A stretch of 64,000 nt of DNA from Streptomyces sp. yr375 (GCF_900110755.1 NZ_FOFF01000012.1:62001-126000), one strand, 5' to 3'; positions 10,194-23,832 are shown, counted from the stretch's first letter. Notes: a model not told the origin generated them from the sequence alone. Translations and numbers: made by a program.

Positions 10194-12425
10194 GTGGCGC
10201 GGCCGTTGTCAGTGGGGTTTGGTAAGAATGCAAGCGTGAGCAGCGAGAACGGGCAGGGGGGCGGTGGTGCGGCCGGGGAGGGCGCGCCGCCGGAGCAGCT
10301 CGCGCTGATCCGGGAGAGCGTGCGGCAGGCCAAGACGCCGCGGGCCAAGCCCCGGACCTGGCGGGGGGCCGCGCTGGCCGAGGAGTTGCCGGTCGCGCGG
10401 GTGCTCGTCGACAAGGGCGTGCTGCATCTGGACCGGTACTTCGACTACGCGGTGCCGGCCGAGCTGGCCGCGGACGCGCAGCCGGGGGTGCGGGTGCGGG
10501 TGCGGTTCGGGGCCGGGCGGGGGCGGGTCCGGGAAGGGCGGCGCGAGGGCGGCGGGCTCATCGACGGGTTCCTCGTCGAGCGGCTCGCCGCGTCGGACTA
10601 CGCGGGGCCGCTCGCGGCGCTCGCCCAGGTGGTGTCGCCCGAGCCGGTGCTGAGCCCGGAGCTGCTGGGGTTGGCGCGGGCCGTCGCCGACCGGTACGCG
10701 GGGAGCCTCGCCGATGTGCTGCAGCTCGCCGTGCCGCCGCGCAACGCGCGTGCCGAGCAGCGGCCCTCGCCCGCGCCGCTGCCGCCGCCCAGGGCGCCGG
10801 AGGCCGGGTCCTGGGGGCGGTACGAGCGCGGCGGCGGGTTCCTGGAGTCGCTGGCGTCCGGGGGCGCGCCGCGGGCGGTGTGGAACGCGCTGCCGGGGCC
10901 CGAGTGGAGCGGCGAGTTGGCGCGGGCCGTCGCCGCGACGCTCGCCTCGGGGCGCGGGGCGCTGGTCGTCGTACCGGACGGGCGGGCCGCCGCGCGGGTC
11001 GACGCCGCGCTGACGGCGCTGCTGGGGGAGGGGCGGCATGCGCTGCTCACGGCGGATGCCGGGCCCGAGAAGCGGTATCGGGAGTGGCTGGCCGTGCGGC
11101 GCGGGTCCGTGCGGGCGGTCGTCGGGACACGTGCCGCGATGTTCGCGCCGGTCCAGGATCTCGGGCTGGTCGCGCTCTGGGACGACGGGGACGACAGCCA
11201 CAGCGAACAGCACGCGCCGCAGCCGCATGCGCGGGAGGTGCTGCTGCTCCGTGCCGCGCAGGACAAGTGCGGCTTCCTGATGGGGGGTTGGGGCTGCACC
11301 GTGGAGGGCGCCCAACTCGTCGAGAGCGGGTGGGCGCGGCCCCTGGTCGCCGAGCGGGAGCAGGTGCGGCGGGCCGCGCCGCTGGTGCGGACCGTGGGGG
11401 ACCAGGACCTCGCGCGGGACGAGGCCGCCCGCGCCGCCCGGCTGCCCACCCTCGCCTGGCAGGCGGTCCGGGAAGGACTGCGGCACGGACCGGTGCTCGT
11501 GCAGGTGCCCCGCCGCGGGTACGTGCCGCGGATGGCGTGTGCGCAGTGCCGCGCCGCCGCCCGGTGCCGGCACTGCTCCGGGCCGCTGGAGGCGCGCGAC
11601 GGGGGCGCGGGGAGCGCTGGGGGCGCGGGGAGTGTGCTGTGGTGCGGGTGGTGCGGGCGTGAGGAGGGGGGCTGGCACTGTCCGGAGTGCGGTGCGTTCC
11701 GGTTGCGGGCGCAGGTGGTGGGGGCGCGGCGGACCGCCGAGGAGCTGGGGCGGGCGTTTCCCGCCGTCCCGGTGCGGACGTCGGGGCGGGAACAGGTGCT
11801 GGACACCGTGCCGGGGGCGCCCGCGCTCGTCGTGTCCACGCCCGGGGCCGAGCCGGTCGCCGACGGCGGGTACGCGGCCGCGCTGCTGCTCGACGGCTGG
11901 GCCATGCTCGGACGGCCCGACCTGCGCGCCGGGGAGGAGGCGCTGCGCCGCTGGCTCGCGGCCGCCGCGCTCGTACGGCCGCAGGGGGACGGCGGGACCG
12001 TCGTCGTCGTTGCCGAGCCGACCCTGCGGCCCGTGCAGGCGCTGGTGCGGTGGGATCCCGTGGGGCACGCGGTGCGGGAGCTCGCCGAGCGGGCCGAGCT
12101 GGGGTTTCCGCCCGTGTCGCGGATGGCGGCGGTGTCGGGGACGGCGGAGGCGGTGGCCGCGTTCCTTGAGGCCGCCGAACTGCCTCGGGAGGCGGAGGTG
12201 TTGGGCCCGGTTCCGGTGTCGGCCGGTCCGCCGGGGCGGCCTCGGCGGGCGGGGGCGCCGCCGCCCGGGGAGCAGTGGGAGCGGGCGTTGATCCGGGTGC
12301 CGCCGGGGCGGGGCGCGGCGCTGGCCGCCGCGTTGAAGGCGGCGCAGGCGGCTCGGATGGCTCGGGCGGGGCGGGGAGGGGAGGAAGTCGTGTGGGTGCG
12401 GATCGATCCGCCGGACATCGGGTGA
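10194..12425 (+). CDS. priA: Primosomal protein N' (PriA), actinobacterial form without helicase motifs
   Basis: PriA recognises stalled replication forks and reloads DnaB. The N-terminal 3'-DNA-binding domain (VLVDKGVLHLDRYFDYAVP) and the paired zinc-binding cysteines in CAQCRAAARCRHC and CGWCGREEGGWHCPECG are clear. Where other PriA proteins have Walker A (GxTGSGKT) and DEEH, this one has SGRGALVVVPDGR and LWDDGDDSH. The ATPase is therefore degenerate, as is known for actinobacterial PriA. The GTG at 10194 has a good GGGGGA site. A GTG at 10236 (MSSENG...) is an alternative start. Confidence 0.92.
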   Translation: MARPLSVGFGKNASVSSENGQGGGGAAGEGAPPEQLALIRESVRQAKTPRAKPRTWRGAALAEELPVARVLVDKGVLHLDRYFDYAVPAELAADAQPGVRVRVRFGAGRGRVREGRREGGGLIDGFLVERLAASDYAGPLAALAQVVSPEPVLSPELLGLARAVADRYAGSLADVLQLAVPPRNARAEQRPSPAPLPPPRAPEAGSWGRYERGGGFLESLASGGAPRAVWNALPGPEWSGELARAVAATLASGRGALVVVPDGRAAARVDAALTALLGEGRHALLTADAGPEKRYREWLAVRRGSVRAVVGTRAAMFAPVQDLGLVALWDDGDDSHSEQHAPQPHAREVLLLRAAQDKCGFLMGGWGCTVEGAQLVESGWARPLVAEREQVRRAAPLVRTVGDQDLARDEAARAARLPTLAWQAVREGLRHGPVLVQVPRRGYVPRMACAQCRAAARCRHCSGPLEARDGGAGSAGGAGSVLWCGWCGREEGGWHCPECGAFRLRAQVVGARRTAEELGRAFPAVPVRTSGREQVLDTVPGAPALVVSTPGAEPVADGGYAAALLLDGWAMLGRPDLRAGEEALRRWLAAAALVRPQGDGGTVVVVAEPTLRPVQALVRWDPVGHAVRELAERAELGFPPVSRMAAVSGTAEAVAAFLEAAELPREAEVLGPVPVSAGPPGRPRRAGAPPPGEQWERALIRVPPGRGAALAAALKAAQAARMARAGRGGEEVVWVRIDPPDIG

Positions 12426-12557
12426 GGTCTGGTCAGGTGGGTGAGGGGGCGCGCCTGCGTGGTGCCGGGTATGCGGCTGCCCTCTCGGGGCGGGCCGAGA
12501 GGGCAGGGTGGGTGGTGCTGGGTGGGGTGGTGCTCGGTGGCCGTGGTGGTGGGGGCG

Positions 12558-13419
<862 letters not shown>

Positions 13420-14352
13420 ATGAAGCTCGTCTTCGCCGGTACCCCCGAGGTCGCCGTTCCCGCTCTGGACGCTCTGCTCGCCTCCGGGCGGCACGAGGTG
13501 GCAGCCGTCGTCACGCGGCCCGACGCGCCGGCCGGGCGGGGGCGGCGGCTGGTCGCCTCTCCCGTCGCCCAGCGGGCGGAGGAGGCGGGCATCGAGGTGC
13601 TGAGGCCCGCCAAGCCCCGGGATCCGGAGTTCCTGGAGCGGCTGCGGGAGATCGCGCCCGACTGCTGTCCCGTCGTGGCCTACGGGGCGCTGCTGCCCAA
13701 GGTGGCGCTGGACATCCCGGCCCACGGCTGGGTCAACCTGCACTTCTCGCTGCTGCCCGCGTGGCGGGGCGCCGCTCCCGTGCAGCACTCCCTCATGGCG
13801 GGCGACGAGATCACCGGCGCCGCCACCTTCCTCATCGAGGAGGGGCTCGACTCCGGGCCGGTCTACGGGACGGTCACCGAGGTGATCCGGTCCACCGACA
13901 CCAGCGGCGACCTGCTCACCCGGCTCGCCTTCGCCGGCTCCGGGCTGCTCGCCGCGACCATGGACGGGATCGAGGACGGCACCCTGAAGGCCGTACCGCA
14001 GCCGGGCGAGGGGATCACCCTCGCGCCGAAGATCACCGTCGAGGACGCCCAGGTCGACTGGGCCACGCCGGCGCTGCGCGTCGACCGCGTCGTACGCGGC
14101 TGTACGCCCGCCCCCGGCGCCTGGACCCTCTTCCGGGGCGAGCGGCTCAAGCTCATCCAGGTCCACCCGGCTCCCGAGCGGACCGATCTCGCCCCCGGCG
14201 CGCTGTCCGTCGGCAAGAACAGCGTGCACGTCGGCACCGGCTCGTACGCGGTCGAGCTGGTGTGGGTGCAGGCACAGGGCAAGAAGCCGATGCGGGCCGC
14301 CGACTGGGCGCGGGGCGTGCGGATCGGGGAGGGCGAGACCGTCGGGGCGTGA
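13420..14352 (+). CDS. fmt: Methionyl-tRNA formyltransferase
   Basis: This enzyme formylates initiator Met-tRNA using 10-formyl-tetrahydrofolate. The 310-residue product begins [20 protein letters not shown]. It carries the catalytic Asn-His of [18 protein letters not shown] and the Asp of [10 protein letters not shown], then a C-terminal OB-like tRNA-binding domain. The ATG at 13420 was chosen from family alignment; the frame is open further upstream without conservation. It precedes rsmB, as in most actinobacteria. Confidence 0.97.
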   Translation: MKLVFAGTPEVAVPALDALLASGRHEVAAVVTRPDAPAGRGRRLVASPVAQRAEEAGIEVLRPAKPRDPEFLERLREIAPDCCPVVAYGALLPKVALDIPAHGWVNLHFSLLPAWRGAAPVQHSLMAGDEITGAATFLIEEGLDSGPVYGTVTEVIRSTDTSGDLLTRLAFAGSGLLAATMDGIEDGTLKAVPQPGEGITLAPKITVEDAQVDWATPALRVDRVVRGCTPAPGAWTLFRGERLKLIQVHPAPERTDLAPGALSVGKNSVHVGTGSYAVELVWVQAQGKKPMRAADWARGVRIGEGETVGA

Positions 14353-14491
14353 CTGGCGGGCGTGAGCGCCGGGGCGTGACGCTCCTGCGCGAGCACCGAG
14401 CGAGCCCGCCCGCCGTCCCCACCGGCCCGCCGTACCCGCTGTCCCGTCGTCGTACGCTGGACGTAATTTCGAGACTCCTGCCTTCCAGACG

Positions 14492-14519
14492 TGTCTGTCG
14501 GTCTGTGTCTGTCGGTCTG
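14492..14519. repeat. Tandem duplication of 14 bp upstream of rsmB
   Basis: The 14-base unit TGTCTGTCGGTCTG occurs twice in direct succession (14492-14505, 14506-14519), 33 nt before the rsmB start. It is T-rich compared with its surroundings. Confidence 0.75.
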
Positions 14520-14552
14520 TGGTCCCCATCCTGTAATCCGGAGCACCTTTTC

Positions 14553-15980
14553 GTGAGTGATCAGCCCCAGCGTTCCCCCAAGCCGGGCAAGCCCTACCGG
14601 CGGCCCCAGAAGGATCCTGTCCGTCTCCTCGCGTTCGAGGTGTTGCGGGCGGTGGACGAGCGGGACGCCTACGCCAACCTCGTGCTGCCGCCGCTGCTGC
14701 GCAAGGCGCGGGAGAAGGAGGGCCCCACGAAGTTCGACGCGCGGGACGCGGCTCTCGCCACCGAGCTGGTCTACGGGACGCTGCGCCGCCAGGGGACGTA
14801 CGACGCCGTCATCTCGGCCTGTGTCGACCGGCCGTTGCGCGAGGTCGATCCGCCGGTGCTCGATGTGCTGAGCCTCGGTGTGCACCAGTTGCTCGGGACG
14901 CGCATCCCGACCCACGCGGCCGTGTCCGCCTCCGTCGAGCTCGCCCGGGTCGTGCTCGGCGACGGGCGGGCCAAGTTCGTCAACGCGGTGCTGCGCAAGG
15001 TCGCCCAGCATGAGCTCGACGAGTGGATCGAGAAGGTCGCCCCGCCCTACGACGACGACCCCGAGGACCACCTCGCCGTCGTGTACTCGCACCCCCGTTG
15101 GGTCGTCTCCGCGCTGTGGGACTCCCTCGGCGGCGGGCGGGCCGGCATCGAGGAGCTGTTGGAGGCCGACAACGAGCGGCCCGAGGTGACCCTCGTCGCC
15201 CGGCCCGGGCGGGCCACCACCGACGAGCTGCTCCGCGAGGAGGCCGCGGTCGCCGGGCGCTGGTCGCCGTACGCCGTGCGGCTCACCGAGGGCGGTGAGC
15301 CCGGCGCCATCGACGCCGTACGGGACGGTCGGGCGGGCGTGCAGGACGAGGGCAGTCAGCTCGTGGCGCTGGCGCTGGCCAACGCGCCGCTCGACGGGCC
15401 CGACACGAAGTGGCTGGACGGCTGCGCCGGACCCGGCGGCAAGGCCGCGCTGCTCGCCGCCCTCGCCGCCGAGCGGGGGGCCGTGCTGCTGGCGTCCGAG
15501 AAGCAGCCGCACCGGGCGGGGCTGGTCGCCAAGACCCTGGCCGGCAACCCCGGGCCCTACCAGGTCATCGCCGCCGACGGGACCCGGCCGCCGTGGCGGC
15601 CCGGCTCCTTCGACCGGGTACTGATGGACGTACCGTGCACAGGGCTCGGCGCGCTGCGGCGGCGGCCCGAGGCGCGCTGGCGGCGTCGGCCGGAGGATCT
15701 CGACGGGTTCGCTCCGCTCCAGCGCGGGCTGCTGCGGACCGCGCTGGAGTCCGTCCGGGTCGGGGGCGTCGTCGGGTACGCCACCTGCTCGCCGCACCTC
15801 GCCGAGACCCGGGCGGTGGTCGCCGACCTGCTCAAGCAGTTCCCGGCCGCCGAACTGATCGACGCCCGGCCCCTGCTGCCCGGCGTACCGGCGCTCGGCG
15901 ACGGGCCCGACGTCCAGCTCTGGCCGCACGTGCACGGCACCGACGCCATGTATCTGGCGTTGATCCGGAAGACCGCCTGA
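14553..15980 (+). CDS. rsmB: 16S rRNA (cytosine-967-C5)-methyltransferase, Sun/RsmB family
   Basis: This SAM-dependent methyltransferase modifies C967 of 16S rRNA. The 475-residue product has an N-terminal NusB-like domain (PVRLLAFEVLRAVDERDAYANLVLPPLLR). The catalytic domain follows, with the SAM motif DGCAGPGGKAALLAAL, the first cysteine in MDVPCTGLGALRRRPEARWR and the nucleophilic cysteine in GYATCSPHLAETR. GTG at 14553 (MSDQPQRS) is the family-consistent start. The frame is open for another 1.1 kb upstream through fmt, but that is an antiparallel-frame artefact of high GC. It ends at a bidirectional terminator. Confidence 0.96.
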   Translation: MSDQPQRSPKPGKPYRRPQKDPVRLLAFEVLRAVDERDAYANLVLPPLLRKAREKEGPTKFDARDAALATELVYGTLRRQGTYDAVISACVDRPLREVDPPVLDVLSLGVHQLLGTRIPTHAAVSASVELARVVLGDGRAKFVNAVLRKVAQHELDEWIEKVAPPYDDDPEDHLAVVYSHPRWVVSALWDSLGGGRAGIEELLEADNERPEVTLVARPGRATTDELLREEAAVAGRWSPYAVRLTEGGEPGAIDAVRDGRAGVQDEGSQLVALALANAPLDGPDTKWLDGCAGPGGKAALLAALAAERGAVLLASEKQPHRAGLVAKTLAGNPGPYQVIAADGTRPPWRPGSFDRVLMDVPCTGLGALRRRPEARWRRRPEDLDGFAPLQRGLLRTALESVRVGGVVGYATCSPHLAETRAVVADLLKQFPAAELIDARPLLPGVPALGDGPDVQLWPHVHGTDAMYLALIRKTA

Positions 15981-16004
15981 CGCTCCCCCCCACCCCCCCC
16001 GTAA

Positions 16005-16057
16005 ACGGCGAAGGCCGCCCGATGCCGTGTGTGACGGTGTCGGGCGGCCTTCGCCGT
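16005..16057. terminator. Bidirectional terminator between rsmB and argG
   Basis: A perfect 18-bp stem (16005-16022 with 16040-16057) encloses a smaller CCGT/ACGG stem in its loop. The genes converge on it, and it can serve both strands. Confidence 0.9.
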
Positions 16058-16081
16058 GGTGGGGTGCGTCCCTTAGGGGGA

Positions 16082-17571
<1,490 letters not shown>

Positions 17572-17601
17572 AGGGCTCTTCGGAAACCCCGTATGCGCGG
17601 C

Positions 17602-19737
17602 CTAGGCGGGCTGCGCGGGCTCCTTCGGCGGGGGTTCGTCGGCGCCCTCGTCCAGGGACAGCCGGTGCGGCCACCACACCCTCGGGCCGATGTCCAGGAA
17701 CAGGGACGTGACCAGCACCGACCGCACGATGAAGGTGTCGATCAGGACGCCCAGGGCCACCGCGAAGCCGATCTCCGCGAAGGCGACCATCGGGAGTGTG
17801 GCGAGCGCCGCGAAGGTGCCGGCCAGGACCAGGCCCGCCGAGGTGATCACCGCGCCGGTCGCCGCCAGGCCCGTCACCACGCCCCGCCGGGTGCCCTGGC
17901 GGGTGGCCTCCTCGCGGATGCGGGTGGTCAGGAAGATGTTGTAGTCGATGCCCAGCGCCACCAGGAAGACGAAGACGAAGAGCGGGAAGTCCGTCGACTC
18001 GCCCGCGTAGTCGAAGACGTGGCGGAACGCGAGCGCGCTGAGGCCGAGGGCCGCCGCGAAGGACAGGATCACCGTGCCGATCAGCAGCAGTGGGGCGATC
18101 AGCGCGCGCAGCAGGCCGCAGAGGATGAGCAGGACGACGGCCAGGACCAGCGGGATGATCAGGATGTTGTCGTGGGTGGTCGCCCGGTCCGCGTCCAGCA
18201 GGGCCGCCGTGCCGCCGCCCACCTGCGCGTCGGCGTCGGGCACCGCGTGCACGGCGTCCCGGACCCGCTGCACGGTGTGTTTCGCGGCCTCGCTGTCCGA
18301 CGGGGCGGTCATGGTCGCCTCGAAGAGCACCTTGCCGTCGTGGGCGGGTTTCGTGCCCGGCGGCAGTCCGAGGGACGTCGGCACGACGCCCTCCGTCCGT
18401 GCGACCGCCTGGTTCACCTGCCGGTACTGGTTCTGGTCGGTGACGATGACGAGCGGGTCGCCGCTGCCCGCCGGGAAGTACCGCTCGGAGACCTCCTGGC
18501 CGGTGATCGAGTCCGGCTTGCCGGTGAAGGCGTCCGCGTTGCTGATGCCCTCCGCGCGCAGTTGGATCAGGCCCAGCGAGCAGACCGCGAGGACCAGGGC
18601 GGTCACCGCCCAGATCATGCGCGGCCGGCGGGCGAACGAGTGGCCCATGCGGGCCCAGAAGCCCCGCTCGGTCGGTTCTGCGGAGCCGTTGTGCGGGATC
18701 ACCGGCCAGAAGATCCAGCGGCCGCAGATCACCAGCAGGGCCGGGAAGAGCGTGATCATGGCGAGGAGGGCCACGGCCACGCCGATGGCCGCGACCGGGC
18801 CGAGTCCGGCGGTGGAGTTCATCTCGGCGGCCATCAGCACGAGCATGCTCAGCACCACCGTGGCCCCGGACGCCAGCACCGCCGGGCCCGCCCGGTGCAG
18901 GGCCAGGGCCATCGCCTCGTGGCGGTCCTCGTGCCGGCGCAGCTCCTCGCGGTAGCGGGCGACGAGCAGCAGGGCGTAGTCCGTGCCCGCGCCGAAGACC
19001 AGGACCGTGAGGATGCCGGCGCTCTGGCCGTTCACGGTCAGGCCCGCGTGCTGGGCCAGGAAGTAGATCAGGGCCTGGGCGGTGAACAGGGCGACGACCA
19101 CGCCGAGCAGCGGGACCAGCAGGAGCGTGGGGCTGCGGAAGGTGATCAGGAGCATGACGATGACGACGGTCATCGCCGACAGCAGCAGGGTCGAGTCGAT
19201 GCCCTCGAACGCCTTGGAGAAGTCCGCGGAGGTGCCGCCGGGCCCGGTGATGTGCACGGCCAGTCCGCCACCGCCGTCGCCGACGACGTCACGGATCGAG
19301 TCGACGGCCGGGGCGATGCGCGACCAGCCCTTCTCGTCCATGGTGATCGGCACGTAGATCTGGGCGGCCCGGGGGTCGGTCCGGCGGTCGTAGACCGGGG
19401 CGCGGGTCTCGGTGCCCCGGATGCCGTGGTCGGTGAGCTCCCTCAGGCGGCCCGCGTCCGCGGCGATCCGTGCCCGGTCCTGCGCCGTGAGCCCGCTGTC
19501 GCGGGCGTAGACGACGACCGCGGGGATCTGTTCCGGCCGGAAGCCCTTCGACACCTCCAGCACCTGGGTCGACTCGGCCGACCCCGGCAGCCACGACGCC
19601 GCGTCGTTGTCCTGGGCGTCGGCGAGCTTCGAGGCGAACGGCGCCGTCAGGAACAGCACCACCACCCACAACCCCAACACCAGCCACTTGGCCCGCCGCC
19701 CACAGACGAGATGCGCGACCCCACGGCGCCCTGTCAT
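17602..19737 (-). CDS. MMPL-family RND exporter
   Basis: This is a 711-residue membrane transporter of the MMPL/hydrophobe-amphiphile efflux type, which in actinobacteria exports lipids or drugs. The N-terminal helix (WLVLGLWVVVLFLTAPFASKL) is followed by a periplasmic loop. The membrane blocks contain LVFGAGTDYALLLVARYREEL and, in the second half, LVALGIDYNIFLTTRIREE. These are the paired GxxxDY motifs of the family, with Asp/Tyr for proton relay. GGAGG lies 5 nt before the ATG at 19737. The substrate is unknown, and it is a single gene divergent from rpe. Confidence 0.9.
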   Translation of the reverse strand: MTGRRGVAHLVCGRRAKWLVLGLWVVVLFLTAPFASKLADAQDNDAASWLPGSAESTQVLEVSKGFRPEQIPAVVVYARDSGLTAQDRARIAADAGRLRELTDHGIRGTETRAPVYDRRTDPRAAQIYVPITMDEKGWSRIAPAVDSIRDVVGDGGGGLAVHITGPGGTSADFSKAFEGIDSTLLLSAMTVVIVMLLITFRSPTLLLVPLLGVVVALFTAQALIYFLAQHAGLTVNGQSAGILTVLVFGAGTDYALLLVARYREELRRHEDRHEAMALALHRAGPAVLASGATVVLSMLVLMAAEMNSTAGLGPVAAIGVAVALLAMITLFPALLVICGRWIFWPVIPHNGSAEPTERGFWARMGHSFARRPRMIWAVTALVLAVCSLGLIQLRAEGISNADAFTGKPDSITGQEVSERYFPAGSGDPLVIVTDQNQYRQVNQAVARTEGVVPTSLGLPPGTKPAHDGKVLFEATMTAPSDSEAAKHTVQRVRDAVHAVPDADAQVGGGTAALLDADRATTHDNILIIPLVLAVVLLILCGLLRALIAPLLLIGTVILSFAAALGLSALAFRHVFDYAGESTDFPLFVFVFLVALGIDYNIFLTTRIREEATRQGTRRGVVTGLAATGAVITSAGLVLAGTFAALATLPMVAFAEIGFAVALGVLIDTFIVRSVLVTSLFLDIGPRVWWPHRLSLDEGADEPPPKEPAQPA

Positions 19738-19871
19738 GCCCACCTCCGGCCTGATACCTCAGGGGCGCGGGGAACTGCGCGACCGGCCACACACGGCCCG
19801 AGGACGACAACGGACCCCAGCCACAACGGACCGATGCGGCCACCCCCCGGAGGGCATGGCAGGCTTGGGGC

Positions 19872-20558
19872 ATGGCCGTGCAGATCAACCCCAGCATCCT
19901 GTCCGCCGATTTCGCCCGTCTCGCGGACGAGGCGAAAGCGGTCGAAGGAGCCGACTGGCTCCACGTCGACGTGATGGACAACCATTTCGTCCCCAACCTC
20001 ACGCTCGGGGTGCCGGTCGTAGAGGCGCTGGCCCGTGCGACGGACACCCCGCTGGACTGCCATCTGATGATCGAGGCCCCCGATCGCTGGGCCCCGCAGT
20101 ACGTCGAGGCGGGTGCCTCGTCCGTCACGTTCCACGTCGAGGCGGCCGCCGCCCCCGTGCGCCTCGCCCGCGAGATCCGCGCCAAGGGCGCCCGTGCCTC
20201 CATGGCACTGCGGCCCGCGACGCCGATCGAGCCGTACGAGGACCTGCTGCCCGAACTCGACATGCTGTTGATCATGACCGTCGAGCCCGGCTTCGGAGGC
20301 CAGGCCTTCCTCGACATCATGCTCCCCAAGATCCGCCGCACCCGCGAGTTGATCAGCAAGCACGGGCTTGACCTGTGGCTTCAGATCGACGGCGGGGTTT
20401 CGGCCACCACCATCGAGCGATGCGCCGACGCGGGCGCCGACGTGTTCGTGGCCGGCTCGGCCGTATACGGCGCGGACGACCCGGCCGCGGCGGTGCGCGG
20501 TCTGCGGGCTCAGGCGGAGGCGGCGACCGCGGCGGCCACGTGGGGATGCCGACACTGA
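19872..20558 (+). CDS. rpe: Ribulose-phosphate 3-epimerase
   Basis: This pentose phosphate pathway enzyme interconverts ribulose-5-P and xylulose-5-P. The 228-residue TIM barrel has [17 protein letters not shown], the metal/catalytic segment [23 protein letters not shown] and the phosphate-binding [12 protein letters not shown] catalytic Asp lies in [13 protein letters not shown]. The SorC-type sugar regulator starts about 115 nt downstream on the same strand. Confidence 0.97.
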   Translation: MAVQINPSILSADFARLADEAKAVEGADWLHVDVMDNHFVPNLTLGVPVVEALARATDTPLDCHLMIEAPDRWAPQYVEAGASSVTFHVEAAAAPVRLAREIRAKGARASMALRPATPIEPYEDLLPELDMLLIMTVEPGFGGQAFLDIMLPKIRRTRELISKHGLDLWLQIDGGVSATTIERCADAGADVFVAGSAVYGADDPAAAVRGLRAQAEAATAAATWGCRH

Positions 20559-20672
20559 ATCGACCACTGACCGACAGGAATGTGAACGGCTCCCATCAGA
20601 GCTGATCAACTGCGCCGGATCTGCGAGGATGAACGGCGTATCCAGAGTGTGAACAGCAGTGAGGAGATCGCC

Positions 20673-21692
20673 GTGTCGGGTATGTCGGCGGGCCGGTCAG
20701 CCATGCGGATGGGACCCGCAGAGCTGGTGCAGGCGGCGGCCATGGCCCGCCGCTTCTACCTCGAGGGAAAATCCAAGATCCAGATCGCGGAGGAGTTCGG
20801 CGTCAGCCGCTTCAAAGTGGCCCGGGTCCTGGAGACCGCCCTCGAACGGGATCTCGTGCGGATCGAGATCCGCGTGCCGGCCGAACTGGACGCCGAGCGC
20901 TCCGACGCGCTCCGCGCCCGCTACGGCCTCAGGCACGCCGTCGTGGTCGAGTCCCCGGCCGAGGCCGAGGAGGCCACGGACCCCGAGAACCTCGGGGAAG
21001 TGGCCGCCGACCTGCTCGGCGAACTGGTCGCCGAGGGGGATGTGCTGGGGCTGGCCTGGGGCCGCTCCACCATCCACATGGCGGCGGCGCTGGACCGGCT
21101 GCCGCCCTGCACGGTCGTGCAGTTGACGGGCGTGTACGACGCCGGGACCGCCGAACGCGGCTCGGTCGAGGCCGTCCGCCGCGCCGCCCAGGTGTCCGGC
21201 GGCGACGCGCACCCCATCTACGCGCCGATGCTGCTGCCGGACGCGGCCACCGCGCAGGCCCTGCGCCACCAGACCGGGATCGCCCGGGCCTTCGAGTACT
21301 TCGACAAGGTCACGGTCGCCTGTGTCTCCATCGGCTCCTGGGAGCCCGGCATCTCGACGGTGCACGACATGCTCAGCGACGAGGAGCGGGCCCATTACGC
21401 CTCGCTCGGCGTCGCCGCCGAGATGTCCGCGCACCTCTTCGACGCCGAGGGCCGCAGGGTCGGCCGCGACCTGGGCGAGCGGTGCATCACGGTCAAGACC
21501 GACCAACTGCGCCGCGTCCCCGAGGTCGTCGCCATAGCGGGTGGTCAGCGCAAGGCGGCCGCGATCGACGCGGTCCTGCGCTCCGGGCTCGTCACCAGCC
21601 TGGTGACGGACACCTCGGCGGCCGACTACCTGATGACGGCCGGACCGGCACCGAAGCCGGCCCTCAACCGGGCGGACCCGGACGGGATCTGA
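20673..21692 (+). CDS. SorC/DeoR-type sugar-binding transcriptional regulator
   Basis: This is a 339-residue regulator. An N-terminal HTH (EGKSKIQIAEEFGVSRFKVARVLETALERDLV) is followed by a SorC-type effector domain related to sugar-phosphate isomerases (LGLAWGRSTIHMAAALDRLPP, VVAIAGGQRKAAAIDAVLRSGLVTSLVTD). Such proteins respond to phosphorylated sugars. Its position after rpe suggests a pentose or related sugar phosphate ligand. The GTG at 20673 has GAGGAG 6 nt upstream; a GTG at 20649 would add eight residues. A 13-bp hairpin terminator follows. Confidence 0.88.
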   Translation: MSGMSAGRSAMRMGPAELVQAAAMARRFYLEGKSKIQIAEEFGVSRFKVARVLETALERDLVRIEIRVPAELDAERSDALRARYGLRHAVVVESPAEAEEATDPENLGEVAADLLGELVAEGDVLGLAWGRSTIHMAAALDRLPPCTVVQLTGVYDAGTAERGSVEAVRRAAQVSGGDAHPIYAPMLLPDAATAQALRHQTGIARAFEYFDKVTVACVSIGSWEPGISTVHDMLSDEERAHYASLGVAAEMSAHLFDAEGRRVGRDLGERCITVKTDQLRRVPEVVAIAGGQRKAAAIDAVLRSGLVTSLVTDTSAADYLMTAGPAPKPALNRADPDGI

Positions 21693-21706
21693 CGCCGGAT
21701 CGGAAG

Positions 21707-21737
21707 GGAGGGGGTGGTCGCCCGGACCACCCCCTCC
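21707..21737 (+). terminator. Terminator after the SorC-type regulator
   Basis: A perfect 13-bp stem (21707-21719 with 21725-21737) has a 5-nt loop and begins 15 nt after the stop codon. It lies immediately upstream of the barstar-like gene. Confidence 0.85.
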
Positions 21738-21782
21738 GCTTCTGCCGCCACCACACGACCACCACCTCAGGACGGTTTCCGG

Positions 21783-22088
21783 ATGACCGAGCACGTGCTC
21801 ACCCTGGACCTCGCCGGGGTCGCCGACAAGGCGGCCTTCATGGACCGCTGCGCCGACGCCCTCGGCCTGCCCGACTGGTTCGGGCGCAACTGGGACGCCC
21901 TCGTCGACAGCCTCACCGACCTCCCCGTCCCGCCCGGCCACGAAGGGCTGCGGATCGTCGTACGGAACTGGCGGCCGTACGCCGACGCGCGGCGCGAGGA
22001 GTGGGAGATCGCCGAGGACGTGTTCTCGCAGGCCGTGGACTCGGTGCCGGAGCTGTCCGTGCTGCTCGCCCTCGGAGGATCCTCCTAA
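21783..22088 (+). CDS. Barstar-family protein (ribonuclease inhibitor fold), orphan
   Basis: This 101-residue acidic protein has the barstar pattern: an N-terminal strand (EHVLTLDLAGV), the helix FMDRCADALGLPDWFGRNWDALVDSLTDLP, then a strand with LRIVVRNWRPY and a C-terminal helix. PxxFGxNWDAL is the hallmark of the family. Barstar blocks the active site of barnase-type RNases. No barnase-like RNase gene is visible beside it. The ATG at 21783 was chosen over an earlier in-frame start because conservation begins there. Confidence 0.85.
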   Translation: MTEHVLTLDLAGVADKAAFMDRCADALGLPDWFGRNWDALVDSLTDLPVPPGHEGLRIVVRNWRPYADARREEWEIAEDVFSQAVDSVPELSVLLALGGSS

Positions 22089-22089
22089 G

Positions 22090-23662
<1,573 letters not shown>

Positions 23663-23678
23663 CCAACTCCCTTCCCGG

Positions 23679-23703
23679 CGGCCCCCGTTGAAAACGGGGG
23701 CCG
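23679..23703 (+). terminator. Terminator of guaB1
   Basis: An 11-bp perfect stem (23679-23689 with 23693-23703) has a GAA loop and lies 17 nt after the stop. Confidence 0.85.
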
Positions 23704-23778
23704 TTCGCGTCACCCGCGCTCTCCTCGTGGCGCCCCGCCGGACCGTCCGGACGGCCGTCGGGCTCGTGTTCTACTTCA

Positions 23779-23809
23779 GTTGCGGCCACCGCCGCTCCCG
23801 ACTCGCAAC
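23779..23809. promoter_or_regulatory. GTTGCG-N19-CGCAAC upstream of the Lrp/AsnC gene
   Basis: A 6-bp inverted repeat (23779-23784 with 23804-23809) ends 23 nt before the regulator's GTG. The same CGCAAC/GTTGC half-site occurs four times upstream of the amidase gene at 25557-25615. It is a candidate operator of this regulator. Confidence 0.5.
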
Positions 23810-23832
23810 ATCCGAAAAGTGATCAACCCACT

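Noticed and set aside
7297..10233. 978-codon minus-strand open frame across coaBC and metK
   Set aside because: It is antisense to two certain genes, low in complexity and crosses a terminator. It is a GC-bias artefact.
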